NCBI GenBank assembly: GCA_028753945.1
Contig: JAPNXP010000001.1
Span: 7,430,501-7,494,500, forward strand
Length of the DNA: 64,000 nucleotides
Reading direction: 5' to 3'
Origin: Hexactinellida sp. DTS-2022
Taxonomy: Eukaryota; Porifera; Hexactinellida
In this document: one piece after another, positions 1-9,347 of the stretch
Position numbering within the stretch: position 1 is the first letter of the stretch
Layout of the letters: every line of letters begins with the position of its first letter
The notes under the pieces: generated by a model
What the model was told of the DNA's origin: nothing
Database searches by the model: none
Seen by the model: only the letters and a program-made list of their open reading frames with translations
Made by a program: the position numbers and the translations under genes

Positions 1-137
1 ACATATCGACATATAAACTAAACGATAAAAAAATTCAGCATCGTATCTAGTACATATAACAACTTTCTGGAGGATGTAGGCACAATGCCACCCGGGAATT
101 TTTAAGAATTTCTTCGAAATTTAAATTAAACATAATA

Positions 138-306
138 CAGTCGAAATCGGGTTTTTTGCCACGGGTTTTTTACCTCTCCGGGTTATTTTGTCTCCTTGCT
201 TCTCCTTGTTTCTTCATAACCTCATAGAACTGTATATTGTTAAATACGGGTTTTTTTGCCTCTTTTTCCATGCATTTTTGGGGGCAAAAAAACCCGATTT
301 CGACTG
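138..306. mobile_element. Tc1/mariner-type (pogo/Tigger-like) MITE
   Basis: A 169-bp hairpin element. Its ends are near-perfect inverted repeats of about 23 bp starting CAGTCGAAATCGGG and ending CCCGATTTCGACTG. It is flanked by TA on both sides (136-137 and 307-308), the target duplication expected for the Tc1/mariner superfamily. It has no coding capacity. The CAGT start is typical of pogo/Tigger-derived MITEs. Confidence 0.8.
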
Positions 307-719
307 TAACAGTGTATTAATAAGGGGGCTAAATAATCTTACACGTTTATGAAAACTTGGTATTCGTATCTTGACTAATTTTAGCAAATAGAATCCAGTT
401 ATTTACTTTTATATCATAAAATCTAAATATAGAAAATTTTCCAAAAAAACGGGAGTTTGAAAAGTTTGGCGGGAGGTCGGGAGGATGGGAGAAAAAAGGC
501 TAAAAAGCGGGTACTCCCGCCAAAGCGGGAGAGTTGGCAACCCTACCTTTAATGCATTCTATGATGAATATGTATTATGTAGCGTTAATACATTTTAAAA
601 TAAGTCTCGAAGTAATGGTAGTACAGTAATGGTGGTGTGCATGATATGTTTTTTGAGAAGTTGACATTCTAGTAACGTGTAGAACTAAAAGGGTGATAAT
701 ATCTCTCCCACATTTAATG
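307..719. other. Non-coding stretch with one MITE end
   Basis: No gene is visible. Around 435-545 the sequence is rich in GGGAG motifs and ends with GAGTTGGCAACCCTA, which resembles one terminus of a hAT-type MITE. I do not see the opposite terminus. Confidence 0.4.
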
Positions 720-1450
720 ACACTAATATAAAGCAACGGTTCCTCGCGGTAAATGTTGGAGTTTGTATTCACATAGCAGTAAGCATAATTAAATAATACC
801 ACACAAGTGTATCAGACTCGGTTGAGGATTGGTAGGCCCAGACAAGCAAAATATTGGAGGGACATGCCTAACCAACCCGACTGGAGACTATACCTATGGT
901 GATAGGCATGGCACAAGCGCTAACGCAGGTCTCTTGTCACAAAATGAGCGCTAGTGCCTTACGGAACCGAACATGCCTCTACTCATTAAATGACGAGTGT
1001 GAAGTTAGCAGCGAAATCCGAGCACACTTCTGTAGCTAATAAAATGGAAACTAAGACAAATATCAATTAGTCCTTCAAGATTAATAGAGCCTACTTGTGG
1101 TACATTGGCCCATTAAATTTTCAAAACATTTGGAGATTGGGTCACCCCATGATGAGTTTGCAAAAAGGGTAATTTTTTACGAATTTTGGCATTTAAGTTC
1201 TATACTGAGCACACTTGTTAACGTTATACAATGCAAACCAAGTCACTTATATAGTTCTTTGAGACTAGTAGCGGTATATTAGCTCAGGAAATTTTAAAAC
1301 TTATCCGAGATCTGCTTATGCCATGATGACTTTGCTGACACATGTCTGTTTCCCCCTTCCAAACATACATTTTGTTTATTAATATTCTAATACTTCAGAA
1401 ATGCTAATTCTAAAAGTTTCTAATATACTTCTTTCTAAAACTAAACTGTA
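720..1450 (+). repeat. Left terminal inverted repeat of the OTU transposon
   Basis: The left arm is about 730 bp, non-coding, and pairs with 5473-6215. The outer 400 bp are GC-moderate and closely matched between arms. The inner boundary is near the phrase AAACTGTATTC, matched by GAACACAGTTT on the right. A short open frame at 1097-1282 is antisense to the other arm and is not a gene. Confidence 0.85.
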
Positions 1451-2198
1451 TTCTATTCTATTCTACTGTTGCTCCATTTAAAAACGCTGTCATCATGTTT
1501 CATATTGACAACCTTAATTAGATATTCTTTCTTTATGTGATTTTTATTATTATTATTTTTTTTAATTCTCCGTACAGGTGCCCTGGCCATACCTGTATAC
1601 ATTATGGGCTGAAACTTGGCACCTGGGGTTACGATTTTTGATTAACACATTTTGGACACAGTTTTGACACCTTTCAAAATTTGTCTGGTCCATAACTCAA
1701 AAAATGTTTTACTAAACCCCCAATTTTTATTATACCATTGGATTCACCATAAGATTCTGCGTCTGATGAGAGAAGACAAATTTTCACAATGGATTTAATT
1801 CATGCCACAAATGGGGGTTGAAATTTCTTTGTTTACTCACACTTCAGTTCAATTGAAAGTGTTAAATCTAATTTTATTGTTTCAACTTGTAATAAGTATA
1901 AATTGATATATAACTTGTTAAATCTTACTCGATTGATTCAACTTGCGATAATTATATTGATTCACTTGTGAATTCGAGCTGGCTTCTATTCAATCGCAGA
2001 AATACTATACAATAGATTGAAACAAATTAATTATTCTGTCTAGTCATTCATAATTTTAATTATTCTGTCTAGTCCTTCATAATTTTTCCACAAATTTGCA
2101 TCTTGAGTGTTGCATCTCGAATTATTTATAAGACCAGAATTATGTAATCAATAAAGTGCTCCTGTGATATTTGTTGTTTTATTTATAATTGCGTCCCT

Positions 2199-5100
2199 TT
2201 GCCCGAGATCATGGGCGGAGATTTTTCTGAGAAATTCGAGCAGGCAATCTCAAGATTAGATTTACCATGGTCTGAAATCCGACCCAAACTCAGTTATTGT
2301 AATTGGCGCGATTCTTTCTCAATTTGGGCTATGTTATCTAAAATAATATTTAATAGGAATCGAACAACTATTGAGGAAAAAGCTAATGCATTTTTGGCAT
2401 AACAACAATTGTAATATTCAGGACAAAGTAAATGCGAAGTACGATTCTATGGATTTAGATCAGGATAAAATTCAATTAATTGTTAATTTTGACCGATCAA
2501 ACTTGGGTAGTATTTTTCTTTCGACAATCCAACAATTAAATGACTCAATTCTGATCTCTAAAAGTCCACAAAATAGCCCTCCATCACCGGTTATTAATGA
2601 AAAAGGATCTGGTATCATTGAAGCTGATGATAATTTATTTTCTTTCAATTCTGAAACTCAACAACCTAACCGATTTATACTCACTCCTCTAGAATGGATA
2701 TCTATTAAGCCAAAAATTGGATGCAACAAATTACTTTCAAATTGGACCTATATTTTCAACCAGAAGCTCAGCGTTTTTTCCCCCTATTGTGTAATCAAAT
2801 TTATATACCACATAATTAATGTGAATTCGAGTTTTCGCGAATGTCGTTTTATTGTAGCTCAAGCAGTTTGCTAATTTGCTGAATGTGTTAAATTTTCACT
2901 TTGCATTGATGAAGCGCCTCAATTTGAATTGGATTATTTGACAGTTAATTTTTTTGCAGAAGGTGTTCTTTCAAATGAACACTTTGATAATAGAACTGCA
3001 TACAGTCGAAAGATATCAGGGCAACAGCGAGAATCAATAGGCGAAAATATGTCAAGCATTTCAGCTATTAATTATCATTATGACCTTTTCAAGAACTCAG
3101 ATGCTTTAGAAACTGCCAAGCACGGAAATATGAACCAGTTGCATTCAACGCATGTGCTACGAAAAATTAAATCTCAACCTTTTTCAAAACGTCGGTTCGA
3201 TGATGATATGTGGGAGGATATTATTATTACAACGAAAACATATGACAGTGCAATAAAAGGGAAAGTTATTGATGGGTACCTACAAAAGATATCAAGATAT
3301 CCTATTGTCATACACATGTATAGTGAGGAACAATTACTTATCTTAAAGTCAATTGACAAGACTAAATTATCTCTACATTTGGATGCAACAGGTTCTGTAG
3401 TTAGAAAGATAGATAGAGACCAAAAAAAAATTCTATACTATGCTCTAACATTAAAGCACCCAATAGTGAAATATGCCCTATACCCCTTGCTGAGATGCTG
3501 AGTAGCAGCCATACTAATGTAGAAATTACACACTTTTTACACAAATGGAGCTATGATGTGATGTTGGTATTGAACCATGAAATCTGCCCCGCTCACATCG
3601 AAGTGGATTTTAGTTGGGTAATGCTGCATAGTATCTGCAGGATTTTTAATAAAGAACAACTTGAAGATTATCTTGATGCTTGTTGGGATTTTATTCACAA
3701 TTCACCACATAAATTTGAGAAAAATAGAAGTGTACTACATATATGCACAGCTCATTTGATGCACCGCATCAGCTATAAACTAGAACGTAGTATGAGAACT
3801 AGTAAAGTTGTCAAAAGATGCATTATGTTTGTAATGGATTATGGCTAGGCTAGTATCGTAAACAAAATTTGAAAAATTTGAACAACTTTTCATTGCTCTA
3901 TAAAAATTTGAACAACTTTTCATTGTATGCTGTGTTTGTCGAGAAGAAAATTTCCAGAAATCAACTTTCATGTGAATACAATTGAAAATGCACTGAGATT
4001 TCGAGAGGAAGAAGTTACTAATGTATTTGATTATTTAGATGAAATAGATGAAGAACTTCCCAATGACTTTGGAGATGGTAAAAGTTACAAAGATAGATCT
4101 CCATTTGGTAGATATTTTGATACTCTACAAAGAAAATGTCAAGAACGAATTAATGAATTAGAAATTAGATATAAGACCACATATTTTGAGGAAAACAAGA
4201 ACTATTATCTACCAGCGTTACCTGAATTTTTAGTCATACATTATATGCCAATATGTCCTATTCGGAGTAGTCTGATTTTAGGTCCAGTTATGTCACCAAG
4301 TGAAATCAATGTAAGGCATAATAATGCAATCGTAGAAAATTGGATGAGATTCTTAAATCGAATATTCTTAACAACGAGAATAAACTTAGACCAGGTGATT
4401 TCTTAAGAAAATTGCGAGGAGGTCTAGAAGGGAGAATAAATGCTTTCAAATTTGGATTTGAGCCTATAAGTGACAAAGTTTTTAAGAGAACAAAGGATTT
4501 TTCTACATTTCAAGATACTACATTAGTAGAAGAGATCTGGCAAAAGCGAAAGAAAAAAGAGAGTACATATTTTGATAAAAGTATCCCCAAAAACATTAGC
4601 TTGAATTTTCTACACAAATCCGAAGGTGTTAAAACTATCAGTGACAAGAGAAACTATAAGCAGACTTTTGAATGTAAAAAACTCATCCAAATTCTAAAAT
4701 TAAGAACAAGCCTAATAGCAAAAAAATGTTTAAGGACAATATAGCAACAAAAAATAGAATGAGCAAGTTTCTTAAACCAGATTTTAGTGCAGAAATATCA
4801 AGCGATGACAGTGTTGTGATAAATGATAATCCTCAAGATGTTACATTATATAATCATGGTAAATTTTGTCCAGTAGATCCAATTTGGCAAAGGGAGAAAT
4901 GCAAGACTTTGAAACTATCTTATGTCAGTGGAATATTATATACTAATGAATCAAAAGACAGAAGTTTGGAAATCCGAGAGCTAAGGCCTTCTAAAGAAAA
5001 GAGAATTTCTCCTGATGGAAACTGTCTCTTTAGCTCACTCTCTTATATAATCACTGGTAGCGATCATTTTCACAAAGAAGTTAGGGAACTGTTAGTAGAG

Positions 5101-5471
5101 AATATGAAAGGTGCTTACCGAGAAATATGCAGTGGTTACTGTCACAGTAAAATAGATTTACTATTAGAAGTCCATTGCCATTCAATTGAACAATACATAA
5201 ATGCAAGTATGTTTGATCGAATGGGATCGTGGGGTACAGATATGGAACTGTTTTGGCCGCACAAATATTAAAAACAGACATATTTGTTTATCAAGAGGCT
5301 TATCACTGCTGGAATAAATTTTCTGGTTATGGATTCATAGATAAACGCGATTCGCATAAATTGACGGGAAAAAGAATATATATTCGACTATTTATGAACC
5401 ATTTCCAACCTATTATCAAAGTGAATTCAAAGGATGAAGTACAATGCGAACCCGAAACCATAATAGAATAG
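2199..5471 (+). pseudogene. Broken transposase-like gene fused to an OTU cysteine-protease domain
   Basis: A single ancestral plus-strand gene is now read through frames 3, 1, 1, 3, 3, 2, 1, 3, with about five frameshifts and in-frame stops near 2872 and 3846. The middle part (2929-3848) has LHLDATGS, then VDFSWVMLHS, then HICTAHLMHRI; the spaced Asp residues and the C/H cluster look like a DDE-type, MULE-like core, which is tentative. The C-terminal part (4726-5471) is an OTU-like cysteine protease. It shows the catalytic DGNC motif (Cys codon 5023-5025), the WGTDMEL helix region, and the catalytic His in MNHFQPI (5400-5402), separated by a frameshift near 5230-5270. A 24-bp tandem duplication (3872-3895 and 3902-3925) adds to the damage. 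The protein cannot be made intact. Confidence 0.7.
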
Positions 5472-5472
5472 A

Positions 5473-6215
5473 ACACAGTTTAGTTTTAGAAAGAAGTATA
5501 TTAGAAACTTTTAGAATTAGCATTTCTGTAGTATTAGAATATTAATAAACAAAATGTATGTTTGGAAGAGGGAATCAGACATGTGTCAGCAAAGTCATCA
5601 TGGCATAAGCAGATCTCGGATAAGTTTGAAAATTTCCTGAGCTAATATACCGCTACTAGTCTCTAAGTCTGCCAAAGGAGAACTATATAAGTAACTTGGT
5701 TTGCATTGTATAACGTTAACAAGTGTGCTCAGTATATAACTTAAATGCCAAAATTCGTAAAAATTACCCTTTTTGCAAACTCATCATGGGGTGACCCAAT
5801 CTCCAAATGTTTTGAAAATTAATGGGCCAATGTACCACAAGTAGGCTCTATTAATCTTGAAGGACTAATTGATATTTGTCTTAGTTTCCATTTTATTAGC
5901 TACAGAAGTGTGCTCGGATTTCGCTGCTAACTTCACACTCGTCATTTAATGAGTAGAGGCATGTTCGGTTCCGTAAGGCACTAGCGCTCATTTTGTGACA
6001 AGAGACCTGCGTTAGCGCTTGTGCCATGCCTATCACCATAGGTATAGTCTCCAGTCGGGTTGGTTAGGCATGTCCTTCCAATATTTTGCTTGTCTGGGCC
6101 TACCAATCCCCAACCGAGTCTGATACACTTGTGTGGTATTATTTAATTATGCTTACTGCTATGTGAATACAAACTCCAACATTTACCGCGGAGAACCGTT
6201 GCTTTATATTAGTGT
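5473..6215 (-). repeat. Right terminal inverted repeat of the OTU transposon
   Basis: This is the reverse complement of the left arm (720-1450), with small indels such as a short insertion around 5668-5680. Its outer edge lies 15 bp from the AATAAA signal of the neighbouring minus-strand VWA gene. Confidence 0.85.
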
Positions 6216-6229
6216 AATCCATTCGTAGT

Positions 6230-6235
6230 TTTATT
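6230..6235 (-). terminator. Poly(A) signal AATAAA for the VWA gene
   Basis: The minus strand reads AATAAA here, about 118 nt downstream of the VWA stop codon. Cleavage 10-30 nt further on would fall at or just inside the outer edge of the transposon TIR. Confidence 0.55.
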
Positions 6236-6352
6236 GTTAACAATAGTTTCACAGGCAAAATCCTAATCCTAACACTTACAATAATAGCACTAACTCTCTA
6301 ACAACTAATACTCGGATTCTAGGTAGTACACTAATCATACCAACTCCAAAAC

Positions 6353-7984
6353 CTAGAACTTTTTCATCATAGCAGATTGGGCTTTGGTCTGATACATCAC
6401 ATTCTGACCCATGGCAGCCTCAGGGATAAAATTGCCGCGCTGGTTCATATAATTCTGTGATATGTTGACCATCCGATTCCCGCCATACCCCATGTAGCTA
6501 TTCTCGTCCTGCATCCCCCGCATGCAGTCTGCTAGGTCGATAAGCATGGCCTTGCAGAGGGGGTCTTCTGAGGAGGAAGAGGCTTTAACCTTCTCCTCGC
6601 AGGCGGAGAGGATGTCACGGCCTTCCTTGAACTTTCCATCATTCGCTTTTTGACGCGCTTCCTTTATTGCCTTTGTAATGTTAAGTCTGTTTCGCTCCTT
6701 GTCAATAGTAGGGTTGCTCACCCGGGGCTTCCCAGTGTTGGTTCGGTCTACTATTAAGTCCACCCGTACAGTCTCAATCACCGCAGTAATAACGTTGAAG
6801 TAGGAGAGAGATAACGAGCTGTACTTAACGGGACCCCCAGCGGAGGCAGGCAGGGTCAGCTCAATGAGGACATCCCTGGTCTCCTCCGACTGCAGGTCTC
6901 CGAGCGCTACCTCTGCCCGAGTCTTATTCTCGTTATACTTTGGGTTGTTTTTAGCCGTGAACTCTTTAATGGCGCAGCCGTTCTCAAGTTCAATGGTCAG
7001 GCTTATGTTCTGTCCCACAGTAGACAGGAGACCCCCCAGACAGGACGCGAAAGACTCGGGTACCTTTTCCTGTGAGTCGATGAAGTAGTAGGCTCCGTTT
7101 CCCTGGTTGCTAATACCCTCCAACAGGCTAGCGTTGTGGTCATTGCCGAATCCGAATGTGTACACAGTGCCCTCGAAGGGAGCGTCAGGGGGTGCAATGT
7201 CTGCAGGCTCTAGAGGGGAGGCCCCTGTACCAGGGTTCATAGCAGGAACAGGAACAGGAGCAGGAGCAGGAGCAGGGGGAAGGGGTGCTTGCTGTTGCAC
7301 TTGTGGCATTATTTGGATCTGCTGAGTCTGTTGTGGCATCTGAACCTGATTCTGAGTCATCGGTGGCATCGGTGGCATCTGATTCTGATTCATCATCTGC
7401 ATATTGATTCCCGGAAAATTATCTTCTTCTTCTAGTTGAGTGTTAAAAGGATTTCTCATTGCATTCAGTATTCCTTCTTTGCTCACAATGCCGGCGTTCG
7501 CATGTCCGTCTGTGAGAAGCAGAACTGATGCCACATCAGCTTTCTCTCCTTCTCTACTTATCACCATCTGCATTCCTTTCAACAAGCCGCCGCACAGATT
7601 GGTGCTTCCACGTGTTTCTACCGAATTAATGTTGGCTTCTATTTGTCCTTTATTTTCCGAAGTTATCTTAGTAAGCGCGAAAATTACATCGATATTGCCG
7701 TCGTAGACAATCAATGCCAGTCGGTCCCGAGCCGCTAGCTGGGACACCACAAAGTGCAAAGTTTTCTTTACCAAATCCAGTTTACCCCCACCCATTGAAC
7801 CACTGCGGTCGATGACTGCAATCAAGTCCACAGCTGCTCGCTTAGTCTCATCCTCTTCGAAAACTGGTGCCTCTAGCTTGATATCCACCCAACAGGAGAC
7901 CTCCATCTCCGGCTCGTACTCCTGGTACTCATTCGTTGCTACCAGATTAATCTTAGACTCGATTGGTTTCTCCACGACTGCCAT
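6353..7984 (-). CDS. VWA-domain protein with internal Met/Pro/Gln-rich insert
   Basis: Intronless, 543 aa. An N-terminal von Willebrand factor A domain has a complete metal-binding MIDAS: DRSGS (D59, S61, S63), the Thr of RGSTN (T128) and D159 of LLTDGHA. The VWA fold is interrupted at about residues 178-268 by a low-complexity stretch rich in M, P and Q and an alternating Ala-Pro run, after which it resumes at VYTFGFGNDHNA. A beta-rich segment follows, then a helical C-terminus (IKEARQKANDGKF), then a tail rich in Asn, Met and Gly. There is no signal peptide or membrane segment, so a cytoplasmic protein is likely. The order resembles WAV3/VWA-Hint-type proteins without a RING or Hint domain. 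Those families bind proteins through MIDAS metal; the function here is unknown. The ATG lies about 60 nt below a TATA box, which supports this start. Confidence 0.85.
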   Translation of the reverse strand: MAVVEKPIESKINLVATNEYQEYEPEMEVSCWVDIKLEAPVFEEDETKRAAVDLIAVIDRSGSMGGGKLDLVKKTLHFVVSQLAARDRLALIVYDGNIDVIFALTKITSENKGQIEANINSVETRGSTNLCGGLLKGMQMVISREGEKADVASVLLLTDGHANAGIVSKEGILNAMRNPFNTQLEEEDNFPGINMQMMNQNQMPPMPPMTQNQVQMPQQTQQIQIMPQVQQQAPLPPAPAPAPVPVPAMNPGTGASPLEPADIAPPDAPFEGTVYTFGFGNDHNASLLEGISNQGNGAYYFIDSQEKVPESFASCLGGLLSTVGQNISLTIELENGCAIKEFTAKNNPKYNENKTRAEVALGDLQSEETRDVLIELTLPASAGGPVKYSSLSLSYFNVITAVIETVRVDLIVDRTNTGKPRVSNPTIDKERNRLNITKAIKEARQKANDGKFKEGRDILSACEEKVKASSSSEDPLCKAMLIDLADCMRGMQDENSYMGYGGNRMVNISQNYMNQRGNFIPEAAMGQNVMYQTKAQSAMMKKF

Positions 7985-8067
7985 TGAATGAATGTTCTTA
8001 TTCTATCTAAGAAATATGTTTATAGCAGCCCAAGGAATACGTTTGTATAATGAACTGAGTGGATATC

Positions 8068-8077
8068 CTATTTATAG
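8068..8077 (-). promoter_or_regulatory. TATA box of the VWA gene
   Basis: The minus strand reads CTATAAATAG. A start site about 30 nt downstream (near 8046) would give a 5' UTR of about 60 nt before the ATG at 7984. It lies only about 75 bp beyond the MRM2 stop codon, so the two minus-strand genes are packed head to tail. Confidence 0.6.
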
Positions 8078-8150
8078 CGAAGGTTTATGATCCTATAAAA
8101 CATATTATATTACATTCTACAAAATTATAGACTGAACTTATAATTAGATT

Positions 8151-8864
8151 TTAAATACAGCTGATCTCATCTTGGGAATCTTTATTTGCAATCTTGAACC
8201 CTCTACACAGTAAATATTTCTCACTTGACCCCTTCTTGGTGGCTACTGTCCTAATCAGACTAGTGTTCTGGAAATGAACTGATATTTCCTTTTGGAATTC
8301 ATCGGATAGGCTGCTATGCCACACCTTGCACAGGAAGGTTCCTCCTTCCACTAACACCTCTTGAGCCAGGAGCTTTGCTGTGGTACATAATTCTATGATC
8401 TTGTGGTTGTCAATATCTTTTACCCCGGTTGGACTAGGCGCCATATCACTCATCACTACATGTACTCCTGAGGGGACCAGTGACTTTATCTTATCTCGAG
8501 TGACCGCTAGTGTCATGTCATGCCCACTCAGTATCGTTACATTTTCAATAGGCTCTATCACTTGCAGATCCACAGCTATAAGCACACTTATACTATGCTG
8601 CTCTTTTCTACGCGTTTTGAATAGTATTTCTGCAGAAACTTGGCTCCAGGAGCCAGGGCTCGCTCCCAGGTCCACAACCGAGGTATGTGGCTTTAACAGT
8701 TTAAACTTCTGTTGTAGCTGTAGCAGTTTATACGCACTCCTACACCGGTAACCGTCTTTGCGTGCTAACCTAACGTAAGGATCCTCCAGGTGCTCCTTGG
8801 CCCAAGGGATTCTATAGGATCCACTTATGGCACTAGTGTGCATTTGTCGTATTCCTATGTTCAT
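8151..8864 (-). CDS. MRM2: Mitochondrial rRNA 2'-O-ribose methyltransferase (FtsJ/RrmJ family)
   Basis: Intronless, 237 aa, close to the length of animal MRM2. The family methylates a uridine 2'-OH in the peptidyl-transferase loop of the mitochondrial large rRNA, using S-adenosylmethionine. The SAM-binding motif VVDLGASPGSWSQ is at residues 63-75. The catalytic K-D-K-E tetrad is complete: K46 in RSAYK, D140 in SDMAPSPTG, K180 in GGTFLCKVW and E215 in GSSEKYLLC. The N-terminus (MNIGIRQMHTSAIS...) is short, lacks acidic residues and could act as a mitochondrial presequence. It is transcribed in the same direction as the VWA gene 167 bp downstream. No canonical AATAAA follows the stop; an AATATA is present. 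Confidence 0.93.
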   Translation of the reverse strand: MNIGIRQMHTSAISGSYRIPWAKEHLEDPYVRLARKDGYRCRSAYKLLQLQQKFKLLKPHTSVVDLGASPGSWSQVSAEILFKTRRKEQHSISVLIAVDLQVIEPIENVTILSGHDMTLAVTRDKIKSLVPSGVHVVMSDMAPSPTGVKDIDNHKIIELCTTAKLLAQEVLVEGGTFLCKVWHSSLSDEFQKEISVHFQNTSLIRTVATKKGSSEKYLLCRGFKIANKDSQDEISCI

Positions 8865-8888
8865 TATTATATGGTATTAATTAATTAA

Positions 8889-9039
8889 CTAACTAACGAT
8901 TTACGTGAGTTGCCTTATCCACAATTTATCTATGGTTAATTTGTAAATGAGGAGATTTCCCTGTCTAACTAACGATTTACGCGAGTTGCCTTATCCACAA
9001 TTTTATATATGGTTAATTTGTAAATGGGAGATTTCCCGT
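8889..9039. repeat. Tandem duplication, about 75 bp x 2
   Basis: Two head-to-tail copies (8889-8964 and 8965-9039) share CTAACTAACGATTTAC, GAGTTGCCTTATCCACAAT and GGTTAATTTGTAAATG. They differ by a few substitutions and small indels. They sit between the divergent MRM2 and DUF4139 genes, so they may affect a shared promoter region. Confidence 0.85.
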
Positions 9040-9347
9040 GTTCTTGCAATGACTGATAATCAACCAATGAATCTTCGAGTAGTAGAACAGGGCTTGAGTA
9101 ATGAACACACCTTCCTCGAAGTATAAATTAATTAATATCTAACTTGCCATGACTATTTAATAGTGTATACTCTTAGCACCTTTGGTGAGGCAGGTGTTAA
9201 ATACACAAATACCCTTCAGCAAAAGTAATAAACGCATATCTTGAGTAGTCCCAGCCACTCCCAGGGAGTAAAATTAATAATCGCTACAATTCGAAGAAAT
9301 ACGGTATTTAGCTTTAGCAGAGCAACTGTTTATCGATAAAATAGAAT

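Larger units (their letters stand above)
720..6215. mobile_element. 5.5-kb DNA transposon with long TIRs, encoding a transposase-like/OTU protein (MULE-like, tentative)
   Basis: The sequence from about 720 to 1450 recurs as its reverse complement from about 5473 to 6215, giving terminal inverted repeats of about 0.73-0.74 kb that differ by scattered substitutions and small indels. The outermost bases are ACACTAATATAAAGC on the left and its complement on the right. Between the TIRs lies one broken plus-strand gene (2199-5471). I see no convincing target duplication: the flanks CATTTAATG and AATCCATTC do not match. The architecture (long TIRs around a single transposase-like gene) fits foldback-like members of the Mutator/MULE group, but the superfamily is an inference. 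Confidence 0.8.

Noticed and set aside
1097-1282. Small plus-strand gene in the left TIR
   Set aside because: The frame is not preserved in the matching right arm, so it is not under coding constraint.
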